In this document: positions 28,082 to 38,619 of the stretch, piece by piece | Layout: each line of letters begins with the position of its first letter | Numbering within the stretch: the stretch's first letter is position 1 | The notes under the pieces: generated by a model | Database searches by the model: none | What the model was told of the DNA's origin: nothing | The model's input: only the letters and a program-made list of their open reading frames with translations | Source: Phytohabitans flavus | GTDB lineage: Bacteria > Actinomycetota > Actinomycetes > Mycobacteriales > Micromonosporaceae | Assembly: GCF_011764545.1 (NCBI RefSeq) | Contig: NZ_AP022870.1 | Span: forward strand, 4,076,001-4,140,000 | DNA length: 64,000 nt | Direction: 5' to 3' | Made by a program: the position numbers and the translations under genes

Positions 28082-28234
28082 CCCATCCTCCTCGTCGAAG
28101 ACCTTATATGTACGTGAGCAACGGCGCTTCGGTTGAATCCGAATCTCCACACAGGTAAAGCACAGCGTGACCGGCGGCACACGCGGGGCGGATGCTCGGG
28201 CGGATGGGCGGGGCGAGGTGGCAGTCTTGGGGCC

Positions 28235-29552
28235 ATGCGCACGCGCACCGATCTTGTCGAAGATCTCATGGGCCGCTTCCCGCACATCCCTCGGGAGGCG
28301 GTGCTCAAGGAAGACCTGCTCCGCGGTGGCATGGCGTTCGACGAGTCGGTGCTCACCGACGGCGACGACGGCGAGGTCAAGCCGAAGTCGTACTTCATCT
28401 TCTCCTTCGACCACCGCACCCTCCCCGAGCTGGGCGCGGCCGCGCTGCGCCGCCCGCCGGAGGAGGTGGTGCTCACCGGCGGGCCGTACGAGCTGCGCCG
28501 TACCGTCGTGTCCGTGCGGGTCAATCCCGACTCCCCGTACCGCGTGATGGCGGGTGAGGACGGCGTGGCGCGCCTGCACCTCGACGGCCGGCCGATCGCG
28601 GACGTCGGGCTCCCCCGATGCCCGATTACTACCGCCACACCCTTGCCAACGGCAAGTCGGTCATGGAGGTCGCGCCCACCATCCAGTGGGGATATCTCAT
28701 CTACCTCACGGTCTTCCGGGTCTGCCAGTACTTCGGCGCCAAGGAGGAGTGCCAGTACTGCGACATCAACCACAACTGGCGGCAGCACAAGGCGGCGGGC
28801 CGGCCGTACACGGGTGTGAAGCCGGTCGACGAGGTGCTTGAGGCGCTCGCCATCATCGACCGTTACGACACGGCCGGCACCTCCCACGCGTACACGCTCA
28901 CGGGTGGCAGCGTGACGTCCAAGGTGGACGGTCTCGAGGAGGCCGACTTCTACGGGCGCTACGCCAAGGCGATCGAGGAGCGCTTCCCCGGCCGGTGGAT
29001 CGGCAAGGTGGTGGCCCAGGCCCTGCCCCGCGCCGACGTGCAGCGCTTCCGTGACTACGGGGTGCAGATCTACCACCCGAACTACGAGGTGTGGGACAAG
29101 CGCCTCTTCGAGCTCTACTGCCCGGGCAAGGAGCGGTACGTGGGGCGCGAGGAGTGGCACCGCCGCATCCTGGAGTCGGCGGAGGTCTTCGGCCCGCGCA
29201 ACGTGATCCCCAACTTCGTGGCCGGGATCGAGATGGCCGAGCCGTTCGGCTTCACCACTGTGGACGAGGCGATCGAGTCGACCACCGAGGGCCTCCAGTA
29301 CTTCATGTCCCGCGGCATCCTCCCCGCTTCACCACCTGGTGTCCGGAACCGACCACCCCGCTCGGCCGCACCAACCCGCAGGGCGCGCCGCTGGAGTACC
29401 ACATCCGGCTGCTGGAGGCGTACCGCGCGACGATGGAGGCCAACGGCCTTTCCACCCCGCCCGGGTACGGCCCGCCCGGCGCCGGCAACGCGGTCTTCTC
29501 GGTGAGCTCGTTCATGGACACGCTCCCGGCCGACGCCCCCGTCAGCGCGTGA
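28235..29552 (+). CDS. Radical SAM protein with a non-canonical CX8CX2C motif (two one-base frameshifts)
   Basis: About 439 residues once one C is restored near 28612 and another near 29325. An N-terminal domain (RTDLVEDLMGRFPHIPREAVLKEDLLRGG begins it) precedes a radical SAM core with CQYFGAKEECQYC, i.e. CX8CX2C instead of CX3CX2C, which should hold the 4Fe-4S cluster and SAM. Further motifs are YTLTGGSVTS (GGE-like), IYHPNYEVWD and PEPTTPLG. The family is recurrent in actinomycetes and cyanobacteria, but its reaction is not known to me. Its stop overlaps the ThuA-like start (GTGA), so the two are probably co-translated and may share a pathway. Confidence 0.82.
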
Positions 29553-30181
29553 GCGTCCTCGTCTACTCCCGGACGACGGGCTTCCGGCACGACTCGATCC
29601 CGGCAGGAATTGAGGCGTTCCACCAGCTCAGCGACGATGTCGAGGCCACCGAGGACCCGGCCGCCCTGGAAGACCTGACCGGCGTGGCGGCCGTCGTCTT
29701 CCTCAACACGAACGGCGAGGTCCTCACCGACGCCGGCCGGACAGCCCTTGAGTCGTACGTGCGGGGCGGCGGCGGCTTCCTCGGCGTGCACTCGGCGGCC
29801 GCGACCGAGTACGGCTGGCCGTTCTACCGCGACCTCGTCGGCGCGTGGTTCGACAAGCACCCGGCGGTACAGCCCGCGACGATCACGGTGTCCGATCCCG
29901 ATCACCCAGCGACGGCCCACCTGCCCTCGCCGTGGCACCGGACCGACGAGTGGTACGACTTCCGCTCCCACCCCGACGCCCGCGTGCTGCTGCGGGTCGA
30001 CGAGTCGACATACGACGGTGGCGGCATGGGCGCCGACCACCCGCTCGCCTGGTGCCACGAACGCCTCGGCGGCCGCGCCTTCTACACCGCCCTAGGCCAC
30101 ACAATCGAGTCCTACGCCGACCCCGCCTTCCTAAAACACCTCTCGAACGCCCTGCGCTGGGTCAGGTCCCTGCGGGGTTGA
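29549..30181 (+). CDS. ThuA-like domain protein
   Basis: A 210-residue protein with the type-1 glutamine-amidotransferase-like ThuA fold: VLVYSRTTGFRHDSIPAGIEA at the start, VVFLNTNGEVLT, GGGFLGVHSAAATE, WHRTDEWY, PLAWCHERLGGRAFYTALGH. ThuA proteins act on sugars (trehalose, sucrose or keto-sugars) in known cases. The GTG start overlaps the radical SAM stop. The stop codon lies in the left arm of palindrome D1, suggesting the gene's end was set by that insertion. Confidence 0.88.
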   Translation: MSVLVYSRTTGFRHDSIPAGIEAFHQLSDDVEATEDPAALEDLTGVAAVVFLNTNGEVLTDAGRTALESYVRGGGGFLGVHSAAATEYGWPFYRDLVGAWFDKHPAVQPATITVSDPDHPATAHLPSPWHRTDEWYDFRSHPDARVLLRVDESTYDGGGMGADHPLAWCHERLGGRAFYTALGHTIESYADPAFLKHLSNALRWVRSLRG

Positions 30182-30241
30182 TCAGGGACTTGGTCGGGCG
30201 TGTCGTCGGCGCGCCGCTCCACCAACTCCCTGATCAACCCC
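30174..30241. repeat. Palindromic element D1
   Basis: Arms of 21 bases pairing at 20 positions (30174-30194, 30221-30241) around TTGATCAGGGACTTGG. Copy D2 is at 51515-51578 with a similar interior. D1 supplies the TGA stop of the ThuA-like gene and could act as a terminator. Confidence 0.88.
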
Positions 30242-30281
30242 AGGACCATTCTGGCGCCCAGCGGGCCTAACATATCTACGT

Positions 30282-31708
30282 ATGGGCATAGATGAGAGAA
30301 CCTCTCGACGGGCCTTCATGGCGTCCGCGTCGGCGGCTGCCGCTGTGCCGCTGATCGGCGGCGGTGCGGCTCCGGCGTCGGCCTCCGGTCACGGCACACC
30401 AGCCGGGCCGGGCCGCCCCATCCAACCCCAACGGCCGGGTCGCGCGCTGCGGGCGTTGCTCGACGAGATCGACCGCCGGCGCATCGAGGCGATCGTGCGC
30501 CGCCTCGTCGCGTTCGGCACCCGGCACACACTTTCCACCCAGGACGACCCCGTCCGTGGCATCGGCGCGGCGCGTGACTGGATCTTCGATGAGCTGAGCG
30601 GTTACGCGGCGGCGTCCGGCGGTCGCATGACCGTGGAGAAGCAGTCGTACACGCAGGAAGCGGGACCGCGCATCCCGGTGCCCACCGTCATCACCAACGT
30701 GATGGCCACCCTGCGCGGCACCACCTCGCCCGACCGGGTGTACGTGATCTCGGGTCACTACGACTCGCGGGTCACCGACGTGCTCGACGGGACATCCGAC
30801 TCCCCGGCGCCAACGACGACGCGTCCGGCGTGGCGGTGGTCATGGAGCTCGCGCGGCTCTTCGCCACCCGGCCGACGGCGGCGACGCTCGTGTTCACCGC
30901 GGTGGCCGGTGAGGAGCAGGGCCTGTTCGGGTCGGCGTTCCAGGCGCGGGAGTACAAGACGGCCGGCGCCGACATCCAGGGCATGTTCAGCAACGACATC
31001 GTCGGCAGCAGCCTCGCCGACGACGGCACCCGCGACCCGCGCACGATCCGGCTCTTCGCCGAGGGCGTGCCGACCGCGGAGACGCCGGCCCAGGCATCGG
31101 TGCGCCAATCGGTGGGTGGCGAAAATGATTCGCCGTCGCGGCAACTGGCGCGCTTCGTGCAGGACGTCGCAGAAAACGACGCGACTGGAATGGACGTTCG
31201 CGTCATCTATCGACGCGACCGCTATTTGCGCGGGAGCGACCACATCTCGTACCTCCAGCAGGGCTACCCGGCGGGCCGCTTCACCGAGCCGAACGAGGAT
31301 TTCCGCCATCAGCACCAGGACGTGCGCGTCGAGGGTGGCGTGCAGTTCGGTGACCTGCCGGAGTTCTGCGACTTCGGGTTCATCACGCGGGTCGCCAAGG
31401 TCAACGGGGCCGCGCTGTGGTCGCTGGCCAACGGTCCGGGCACTCCCAAGGGCGTCAACATCCTCACCGCCGCGCTCACCAACGACACCACTTTGCGCTG
31501 GCAGCGTGGCACCGACCCGGATCTCGCCGGGTACGAGGTGGTGTGGCGGGAGACCACCGCACCGGAGTGGACGCACGTGATCCCGGTCGGCGACGTCACC
31601 ACCACCACGATCGACCTGTCGAAGGACAACGTGTTCTTCGGCGTACGGGCGGTGGACCGCGACGGGCTGCGCAGCCCGGTCGCATTCCCCACGCCCGCGT
31701 CCAGCTGA
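30282..31708 (+). CDS. Secreted M28-family zinc aminopeptidase (one-base frameshift)
   Basis: About 475 residues with one C restored near 30805, turning DSPA into DSPGANDDASG. The N-terminus has a twin-arginine motif (TSRRAFMAS) and cleavage region, so export is probably by Tat. M28 metal ligands are visible in SGHYDSR, NDDASG, GEEQGLFGS, NDIVGS and SDHISY. The last 100 residues (LTNDTTLRWQRGTDPDLAGYEVVWRET) look like a fibronectin-III-type module. It probably releases N-terminal amino acids from external peptides. A good terminator follows. Confidence 0.88.
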
Positions 31709-31713
31709 CGTTG

Positions 31714-31741
31714 AAGGCCCCGGGCGGATGCCCCGGGCCTT
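31714..31741 (+). terminator. Rho-independent-like terminator of the M28 gene
   Basis: Stem AAGGCCCCGGGC / GCCCCGGGCCTT (one mismatch, GGAT loop) followed by TCTTCC, six bases after the M28 stop codon and facing the end of the permease gene. Confidence 0.75.
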
Positions 31742-31757
31742 CTTCCACAACGCGTGC

Positions 31758-34323
31758 CTACTCGTAGGCGATCGCCTGAAGGACGTTCAGGCGGGCGGCA
31801 CGCCAGGCCGGCCAGAGCGCGGCCAGGACGCCGGCGAACACCGCGATCACCACGAAGACGATCAGGCTGACCCATGGGATGGCGACCACCGTGAGGAAGT
31901 CGCGCTCGATCAGGGCCGCCGACAGCGCCGCGCCCAGGCCCACACCGACGATGATGCCGAGCAGGCAGCCGAAGACGGCCATGACGACCGACTCGGTACC
32001 GACCATGCGCATCACGCCGCCGCGGTTGAGCCCGACCGCCCGGAGCAGGCCCAGCTCGCGGGTCCGCTCGAAGATGCTCAGCAGCAGCGTGTTCAGGATG
32101 CCGAGCAGCGCGATGAGGATGGCCACGCCCAGCAGCACGTAGATGATGCCGAGCGCGATGTCGATGAAGCTGTTGAACTGGTCCAGCAGCGCCGACCGGT
32201 CACCCACCGTCACCAGCGGGTAGTCGGCCATGACCCGCTCGATGTCGGCGACCACGGTGTCCGTGCTGGCCCCGTCGTCGAGACTGACGTACGCCTGCAA
32301 CGCCAGCGGACCGGCGAAGTTGGCCACCGCCTGCTTCGGCAGCATCAGCGTGTCGGTCCAGATCGGCGTCGACTCGTAGACGCCGATCAGCCGGTACTGC
32401 TGCTCGCCGCCCTTGTCGAGCTGGATCGGGATGCTCTGGCCGACCTGCCAGCCGCGCGCCTCGAAGGTGTTCTGGTCGGTGACGAACTCGCCGGGCTGGA
32501 GCGTGCGCAGATCGCCCTCGACCGTCTTCATCGCGAACATGTCCCGCGCCACGGACAGGTCGTCCATCGCGAACGTGCCGCCGAACGGCGGAGTCCCGCC
32601 GTCCACCCGCGCGTCGAGGGAGATGTACAGCGGCACGACCTGGTCGACGCCGGACAGCTCCCGTACCTGGTCGGTGGCCCGGTCCGGGAAGCCGACCTCG
32701 CCGGGCGGACCGGCCGTCGTGTTGGTCTGGACGATGACCTCGGCGCCGACCGTCGCGTTGATGGTCTCGTTGATCGTGCGGGTGAACGACTCGCCCAGCA
32801 CGCTCGCCCCGCTCACCAGCGTCACACCGATCATCAGGGCGGCGGCCGTGACGGCGGTGCGGCGGGGGTTGCGGAGTGCGTTGCGTACGCCGAGGCGCCC
32901 GCTCATGCCCCAGCCGACCGCCCGGCCGATCAGTCCGGCCAGCGGCTTGGTCAGCAGCGGCGAGATGATCACCACGCCCAGGAACGTCAGCAGCGCGCCG
33001 AACAGCAGCGGCGTCAGCGAGGAGCCGACCAGGCCGAGGACCAGCAGCCCGATACCGGGTAGCGCGAAGACGAGGCCCACGATCGTCAGGACGCGCAGCG
33101 GCTTGTCCGGGCGGCTGACCTCACGCATCGCCGCGAGCGGCGGCACCGACGAGGCGCGGATGGCCGGTACGAACGCCGACACGACCGTGACCAGGATGCC
33201 CACCACGTACGCGAGGATCACCGGCGTGGCGCTCACCGTGATGCCCGCGCCGGGTAGCTGGGCGCCGATGAGGCTGGTCAGCGCGGCGCTGCCGGCTAGC
33301 CCGAGGCCGATACCGGCGAGCAGGCCGAGCGTGGAGCCGACTATGCCGACGAGTACCGCCTCGATCAGCACCGAGCTGGTCACCTGCCCCAGCTCGCGCC
33401 CATCGCCCTGAAGAGCGCGAGCTCCGAGGCGCGCTGGGCGACCAGGATGTTGAACGTGTTGAAGATCAGGAAGACGCCGACGAGCAGTGCCACGATCGCG
33501 AACGGGCCGAAGAAGTACGTCGTGATCGCGGAGAGGCCCTCCTGCACATCGTTGGCCGCGTCCTGGTTCGCCTGCTCGCCGGTCTTCGCCTCGAACCCGG
33601 TCGGCACGATCGGCGCCACCTGCTCGCGCAGCTGCTCCTGGGTGACGCCGTCGCGCGCGGCCAGCAAGGCCCGGAGAAGAGCCCTTCCTGCCCGTAGAAC
33701 GTGCGCTGGGCGAAGCCCTCCTCGAAGAGGATCAGCGTCTCGCCGGCGAGCGAGTCACGGTCACCGTCGTAGACCGCGATGCCGGTGATGGTGAACTCGC
33801 GTGCCTCGTTCACCTCGGGCAGGAAGATCTTGAGGCGGTCGCCGTTGGCGGCGTGGGTCTGGTCCGCCGTGTACCGCGTGATCACGACCTGGTCGTCCGC
33901 GGTCGGCCAGCTGCCCTCCGCGAGCTGGACCAGCGCGAACGGGTCATCGCCCTTGACCCCGCCGCCGATCTGCGGCGCCCCGGACGTGGTCGCCGGCTTG
34001 CCGTCCTCGACGTCGAACGGGATCACGCCGATCGCGCTCACGTCCCCGGAGACCGACCGGGCGCCGGGCAGCGCGGCCATCGCGTCGATCTGCGCCTGGG
34101 TGAGCTTGGGCTGCGGGTCCTCGTCCTGGCCGTCGTCGTTGAGCGCCACCTGGACGTCGACGTTCTGGTTGATGCTCGTGAACAGCCGCTCGAAGCGGGC
34201 GCCCAGCGAGTCGGTCAGCACGAACGCGCCGGACAGGAACGACACGCCCAGCACGATCGCCACGATCGCGAGCGTGAGGCGCAGCTTGCGGGAGAAGAGG
34301 CTCTTCAGGCTGGCCCGCAGCAT
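31758..34323 (-). CDS. MacB/FtsX-type ABC permease, fused double unit (two one-base frameshifts)
   Basis: About 855 residues after restoring single bases near 33395 and 33670. There are two repeats of four-helix FtsX units: an N-terminal helix (LTLAIVAIVLGVSFLSGAFVLTD), a large extracellular domain with QNVDVQVALND, a helix bundle ending FRAMGAS, and a second unit starting RTAVTAAALMIGVTLVSG and ending LGLLRAVGLN and LWPAWRAARLNVLQAIAYE. This architecture occurs in lipoprotein or toxic-compound exporters that work mechanically across the membrane. Its ATG shares one base with the ATPase stop (TGATG). Confidence 0.88.
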
Positions 34324-35123
34324 CAGGCGCCACCCGCCGGTACGCCATCCGCCGCGACCGCGCCGGTGGTGACCTCACCCGACGCGACATCGAGGTTCTT
34401 GAGCTTGTCGAGCACGCCCTCGGCGGTCGGCTCCCGCATCTCGTCGACGACCGCGCCGTCGGCGAGGAAGATGACCCGGTCCGCGTACGAGGCGGCGTTG
34501 GGGTCGTGGGTGACCATCACGATCGTCTGGCCGAAGTCGCGCACCGAGTTGCGCAGGAAGCCGAGCACCTCGGCACCGGCGCGGGAGTCGAGGTTACCGG
34601 TCGGCTCGTCCGCGAAGATGACCTCGGGCCGGGAGACGAGCGCCCGCGCGCACGCCACCCGCTGCTGCTGGCCGCCGGAGAGCTGGCTGGGCCGGTGGCC
34701 GAGCCGGTCGCCGAGGCCGACCGTGGTGATCACGGTCTTGTACCAGTCGGGGTCGGGCTTGCGGCCGGCGATGGAGAGCGGCAGCAGGATGTTCTCCTCG
34801 GCGGTCAGGGTGGGCAGCAGGTTGAACTGCTGGAAGATGAAGCCCACCCGGTCCCGCCGCAGCTTTGTCAGCCCGCTGTCGTTGAGCCCGGTGATCTGCG
34901 TGTCACCGATGAACGCCTGTCCCCGGGTGAGCGCGTCGAGCCCGGCGAGGCAGTGCATCAGCGTCGACTTGCCCGAGCCAGACGGTCCCATGATCGCGGT
35001 GAAGCGGCCCCGCTCGAGCTCGACGTTCACCCCGCGAAGCGCGATAACCTGCGCCTCGCCGCTGCCGTATACCTTCCACGCGTCGACCGCCCGAGCGGCG
35101 ATGTCCGTGGTCGTTGTCGTCAT
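34323..35123 (-). CDS. MacB/LolD-type ABC ATP-binding protein
   Basis: A 266-residue ATPase with Walker A GPSGSGKSTLMH (about 48), Q-loop FIFQQFNLLPTLTAEEN, signature LSGGQQQRVACARAL, Walker B VIFADEPTGNLDS and switch VTHDPNAASYADR. The ATG at 35123 starts MTTTTTDIAARAVDAWKVYG. Pairs with the overlapping permease. The C-terminal tail of about 40 residues is Ala/Gly/Val-rich. Substrate unknown. Confidence 0.93.
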   Translation of the reverse strand: MTTTTTDIAARAVDAWKVYGSGEAQVIALRGVNVELERGRFTAIMGPSGSGKSTLMHCLAGLDALTRGQAFIGDTQITGLNDSGLTKLRRDRVGFIFQQFNLLPTLTAEENILLPLSIAGRKPDPDWYKTVITTVGLGDRLGHRPSQLSGGQQQRVACARALVSRPEVIFADEPTGNLDSRAGAEVLGFLRNSVRDFGQTIVMVTHDPNAASYADRVIFLADGAVVDEMREPTAEGVLDKLKNLDVASGEVTTGAVAADGVPAGGA

Positions 35124-35229
35124 GCACACACCGTAAGGGCATGTACCAGCCGATCCGTCCTACCTGAGGAGGGTCGCGTCCTCGATCTAAGGGAGGTGGG
35201 CAGTCACCCCCGCGCAACGACGCCCGTCG

Positions 35230-36083
35230 CTAGGCGACCTTGGCGGCCAGGTCGGCGAGCAGCGACACGGCGTTGGGCAGGTACGGCTGGTGTACGGAGA
35301 AGATGACCTGGTCGACGCCCTGCTCGCCGAGGCGTCCGGCGACCTCCTCCAGCTTCCCCGGGTCGTGTCGTCGGCCAGGACCGAGAGGGCGGTCTTCTCG
35401 ATGTCCGCGTACGGCCGGCCCTCCCGCACGCAGTGCTCGCGCAGCACGTCCAGCTTGTGTGGCAGATGGGGCGTGTCGAAGAGGTTGGTGGCGTCCGCGT
35501 ACCTGGCGACAAGGCGGAGCGTCTTCTTCTCCCCGCCACCGCCGACGAGGATGCGCGGGTGCGGCCGGCTGATCGGCTGCGGCGAGTTGAGCGGCCGCTC
35601 GAGCGTGTAGTGCTCGCCTTCGAACGGGCTCTCGTCGCCGGCCCACATCCGCTTGGCGATCCGCAGCGTCTCCTCCAGCTGCTCGAAGCGCGCGGCCACC
35701 GGAGGGAACGGGACGCCCAGGCCGGCCGACTCCTCCGCGTTCCACGCCGCGCCGACGCCGAACCAGGCCCGGCCGCCGGACAGCACGTCGAGCGTGGTCA
35801 CGGTCTTGACGAGAATGCCGGGGTGCCGGTAGACGACGCCGGTGACCATCGTGCCGAGCATGATCCGCTCGGTGATCGCGGCCGCGTACGACAGCGCCGA
35901 GTAGCCCTCCAGCATCGGCTCCTCGACCGGGCCGACGCCCGGGATCTGGAAGAAGTGGTCCATCACCCAGAGGCTGGCGATACCGCTCTGGTCGGCCTCG
36001 CGGGCGATTCGGGCGAAGGTGGGGGCGATCTGCTCGGGACCGCCCGGGTACGCGAAACTGGGAATCTGCATTCCGATACGCAC
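35230..36083 (-). CDS. LLM-class F420-dependent oxidoreductase (one-base frameshift)
   Basis: About 284 residues with one G restored near 35367, giving DDTTRGKLEEVAGRLGEQGVD. The N-terminus MRIGMQIPSFAYPGG, the ASLWVMDHFFQI stretch, LGTMVTGVVYRHPGILVKTVTTLDVLSGGRAWFGVGAAW and ILVGGGGEKKTLRLVARYAD are typical of luciferase-like F420 enzymes. It would transfer hydride to or from F420, which actinomycetes make. Substrate unknown. Possibly separate from the ABC genes. Confidence 0.88.
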
Positions 36084-36123
36084 GCGCCAAACCTACCGGG
36101 GTCCTCCTCGGGGATGATCCGCG

Positions 36124-37260
36124 ATGACGGAAGACTGCCCGTACCGTGGGATGGTGCACCGGCTCAACCTGTGGCTGCGTGGCCATCCGTGGGTGGGCGA
36201 CGCGGTGTTCGTCGTGCTCCTGGGCGGGATTCGCGCCTTCCAGACCGGGCACGGGTGGGGTCCGGCGTGGGAGCAGGCGCTCGTGCTCGGCGGCCTCGTG
36301 CTGCCGCTGATGTGGCGCCGCCACCACCCGCTGCCCGCCTCGGCGGTGGTGCTGGCGTCCGCCGCGGCGCTCTACGTCCTCGAGCCGTGGGCGCACCAGC
36401 TGCCGGTCGCGGTGTTCGCGCTCGACATCATGGTGTACACGCTTGTCGTCCAGGGCCGCCGCCGCCCGGCCGCCGTGGTGGGCCTGCTGACCATGGCGTT
36501 CTTCGTCACCTGCACGATCTCGTGGTTCAGGCCGGTGGACTGGGTGCCCTCCAACGCCGGCTATCTGCTGATGGTCGCGCTGGCGTGGGCGGTCGCCGAG
36601 TTCATGCGGGCCCGCCGGGCGTACGACGCGGAGAAGGAGCGCCGCGCGGTCGCCGAGGAGCGCAACCGCATCGCCCGTGAGCTGCACGACGTGCTCGCGC
36701 ACAGCGTGAGCGTGATGGTGGTCAACGCCGAGGGCGCCGCGCTGATGCGCCACTCCGACCCGGCGGTGGTCGACCGTACGCTCCAGACCATCAGCGCCAC
36801 AGGCCGGGCCGCGCTGGGCGAGCTGCGCCGCCTCGTGGACGTGCTCCAGGACGGCTCGCCCCGCACGCCCCAGCCCACGGCGGCCGACCTGCGCGACCTC
36901 ACCGAGCGGGTGGGCGCCGAGCTGGCGGTGACCGGCGACGCCGAGGGGCTGCCGGCGAGCGCGGCCCTCCAGGCGTACCGCATCGTGCAGGAAGCGCTCA
37001 CCAACGTGGTCAAGCACGCCCCCGCCGGTGCCGCCGCACACGTCGCCGTCGACTTCGGGGTGACCGGCCCCGGCCGCCGGGTACGCATCGAGGTCACCAA
37101 CTCCGGCGGCTCCGTCCGTGCCGCGACGCTGCCCGCATCCGGGCACGGGCTGACCGGAATGCGCGAGCGGGTCGCCTTGTTCGACGGCACGCTCGACGCC
37201 GGCCCGACCCGCGACGGCGGCTTCCGGGTCGCCGCGACCCTCCAGGTGAACGCGGCATGA
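36124..37260 (+). CDS. NarL-type sensor histidine kinase
   Basis: A 378-residue kinase: four hydrophobic helices in the first 150 residues with little extracellular loop (a membrane-state sensor), a coiled linker, the HisKA_3 H-box RNRIARELHDVLAHSVSVMVV (phospho-His at about 193), and an HATPase domain (QEALTNVVKHAPAG, HGLTGMRERV). Signals to the regulator encoded next, with which it overlaps by four bases (ATGA). The signal is unknown, probably envelope or drug stress. Confidence 0.93.
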   Translation: MTEDCPYRGMVHRLNLWLRGHPWVGDAVFVVLLGGIRAFQTGHGWGPAWEQALVLGGLVLPLMWRRHHPLPASAVVLASAAALYVLEPWAHQLPVAVFALDIMVYTLVVQGRRRPAAVVGLLTMAFFVTCTISWFRPVDWVPSNAGYLLMVALAWAVAEFMRARRAYDAEKERRAVAEERNRIARELHDVLAHSVSVMVVNAEGAALMRHSDPAVVDRTLQTISATGRAALGELRRLVDVLQDGSPRTPQPTAADLRDLTERVGAELAVTGDAEGLPASAALQAYRIVQEALTNVVKHAPAGAAAHVAVDFGVTGPGRRVRIEVTNSGGSVRAATLPASGHGLTGMRERVALFDGTLDAGPTRDGGFRVAATLQVNAA

Positions 37261-37922
37261 CGACCGCCGCGGCCACCGTCCTGATCTGCGACGACCAGGA
37301 GCTCGTCCGGGTCGGCCTCCGCATGATCGTGGACAGCCAGCCCGACCTCACGGTGGTCGGCGAGGCGGCGGACGGCGAGGCCGCGATCGCACGGGCCTTG
37401 GAGCTCAAACCCGACCTGGTACTGATGGACGTACGCATGCCGAAGCTGGACGGCGTCGCCGCGACCGAACGCGTGTGCGCGGCCCTCCCGGACACGCGCG
37501 TGCTTGTCATCACGACGTTCGACCTGGACGAGTACGCGTACGCCGCGCTCCGCGCCGGGGCCAGCGGCTTCCTGCTCAAGGACTCCCCCGCCGCGGAGAT
37601 GCTCGTGGCGATGCGCGGCGTACTGCGCGGCGACGCGATGGTCGGCCCGTCGGTCACCCGCCGCCTGCTGGACCGGTACGTCACCGGCGTCGCCCCGCTC
37701 GAAGCCGACCCCCGCCTGGCCGCCCTGACCGACCGCGAGCGCGAGGTGCTGGGCCTTGTCGCCCGGGGCCTGTCCAACGCCGAGATCGCGGCCAAGCTCT
37801 TCCTGGGCGAGACCACGGTCAAGACCCATGTCGCCCGCATCCTCGCCAAGCTGCACATCCGCGACCGCGTCCACGCCGTGGTCCTCGCCTACGAGACCGG
37901 CCTGGTCCGCCCCGGGAGCTGA
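37257..37922 (+). CDS. NarL/LuxR-type response regulator
   Basis: A 221-residue regulator: receiver domain with DDQELVR and the phospho-acceptor in LVLMDVRMPKLDG (about 55), VLVITTFDLDEYAY, KDSPAAE, and a C-terminal LuxR helix-turn-helix (LTDREREVLGLVARGLSNAEIAAKLFLGETTVKTHVARILAKL). Cognate to the overlapping kinase. Its 3' end is overlapped by 34 bases by the antiparallel methyltransferase gene. Confidence 0.94.
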   Translation: MTTAAATVLICDDQELVRVGLRMIVDSQPDLTVVGEAADGEAAIARALELKPDLVLMDVRMPKLDGVAATERVCAALPDTRVLVITTFDLDEYAYAALRAGASGFLLKDSPAAEMLVAMRGVLRGDAMVGPSVTRRLLDRYVTGVAPLEADPRLAALTDREREVLGLVARGLSNAEIAAKLFLGETTVKTHVARILAKLHIRDRVHAVVLAYETGLVRPGS

Positions 37923-38533
37923 GCGGCCTCCGGCGCACGCGCGATGAGCCGGTCGATCGAGTGATCGTGCCGGATCCGGCCGCCATCGTGCTCGTCCTGG
38001 AAGTCGTAGCTACGGAACTTGATCCGCTCCCAGCCGGGAAAGGCATCAAGCAACTCGCCGCTGTCCTCGGCCGGCTCCGGCATCAGCGGCGCGAGATCGT
38101 CCGGTATCGGTATGCGCTTGTTGAAGGCGACGATCGAGACAAGTCCACCGGGTGCGACCCAGGACGCGATGCGACCGTAGGCCCGCTCCCGGTCCCGCTT
38201 GGCGAGAAAATGCAGGACGCCGTGGCAGATCACGAGGTCGAACCGGCGATCCGGAAGAAATGAGCGCACATCCGCCACGCTGACGCGCAGCCGCGCGGGC
38301 GGCAGGTCGCTGAAGCGCTGCCTTGTCTCCCGCACGGCGCCCGGGTCGGCATCAATGGCGTACAGGACGCATCGCTTGTCCACGAAGGGAAGCAGATTGC
38401 GGCCGTTACCGCAGCCGATGTCGAGCACGGACGAGAACGGCCGGGACGCCGCCATCTCGCTGATGTCGCTGCTCGGCCCCTCGTCGCCGCCGGCCGGATT
38501 CCAGAAGGTTCCAGCCGCCGTAGCCTCTCCCAT
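37889..38533 (-). CDS. Class I SAM-dependent methyltransferase
   Basis: A 214-residue methyltransferase with motif I VLDIGCGNGRNLL (about 36), DADPGAVRETRQRF, DLVICHGVLHFL and GGLVSIVAFNKR. Substrate unknown. The frame runs into the response-regulator gene by 34 bases at its 3' end. Confidence 0.87.
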   Translation of the reverse strand: MGEATAAGTFWNPAGGDEGPSSDISEMAASRPFSSVLDIGCGNGRNLLPFVDKRCVLYAIDADPGAVRETRQRFSDLPPARLRVSVADVRSFLPDRRFDLVICHGVLHFLAKRDRERAYGRIASWVAPGGLVSIVAFNKRIPIPDDLAPLMPEPAEDSGELLDAFPGWERIKFRSYDFQDEHDGGRIRHDHSIDRLIARAPEAAQLPGRTRPVS

Positions 38534-38619
38534 TGTCGAACCCTAGCCGGCCGCGGGGATGACGGTGAGCGGCGTGGAGAGTGACGCCCGACTACGCGCG
38601 CCGCTCCTAGCGTCGGGGC

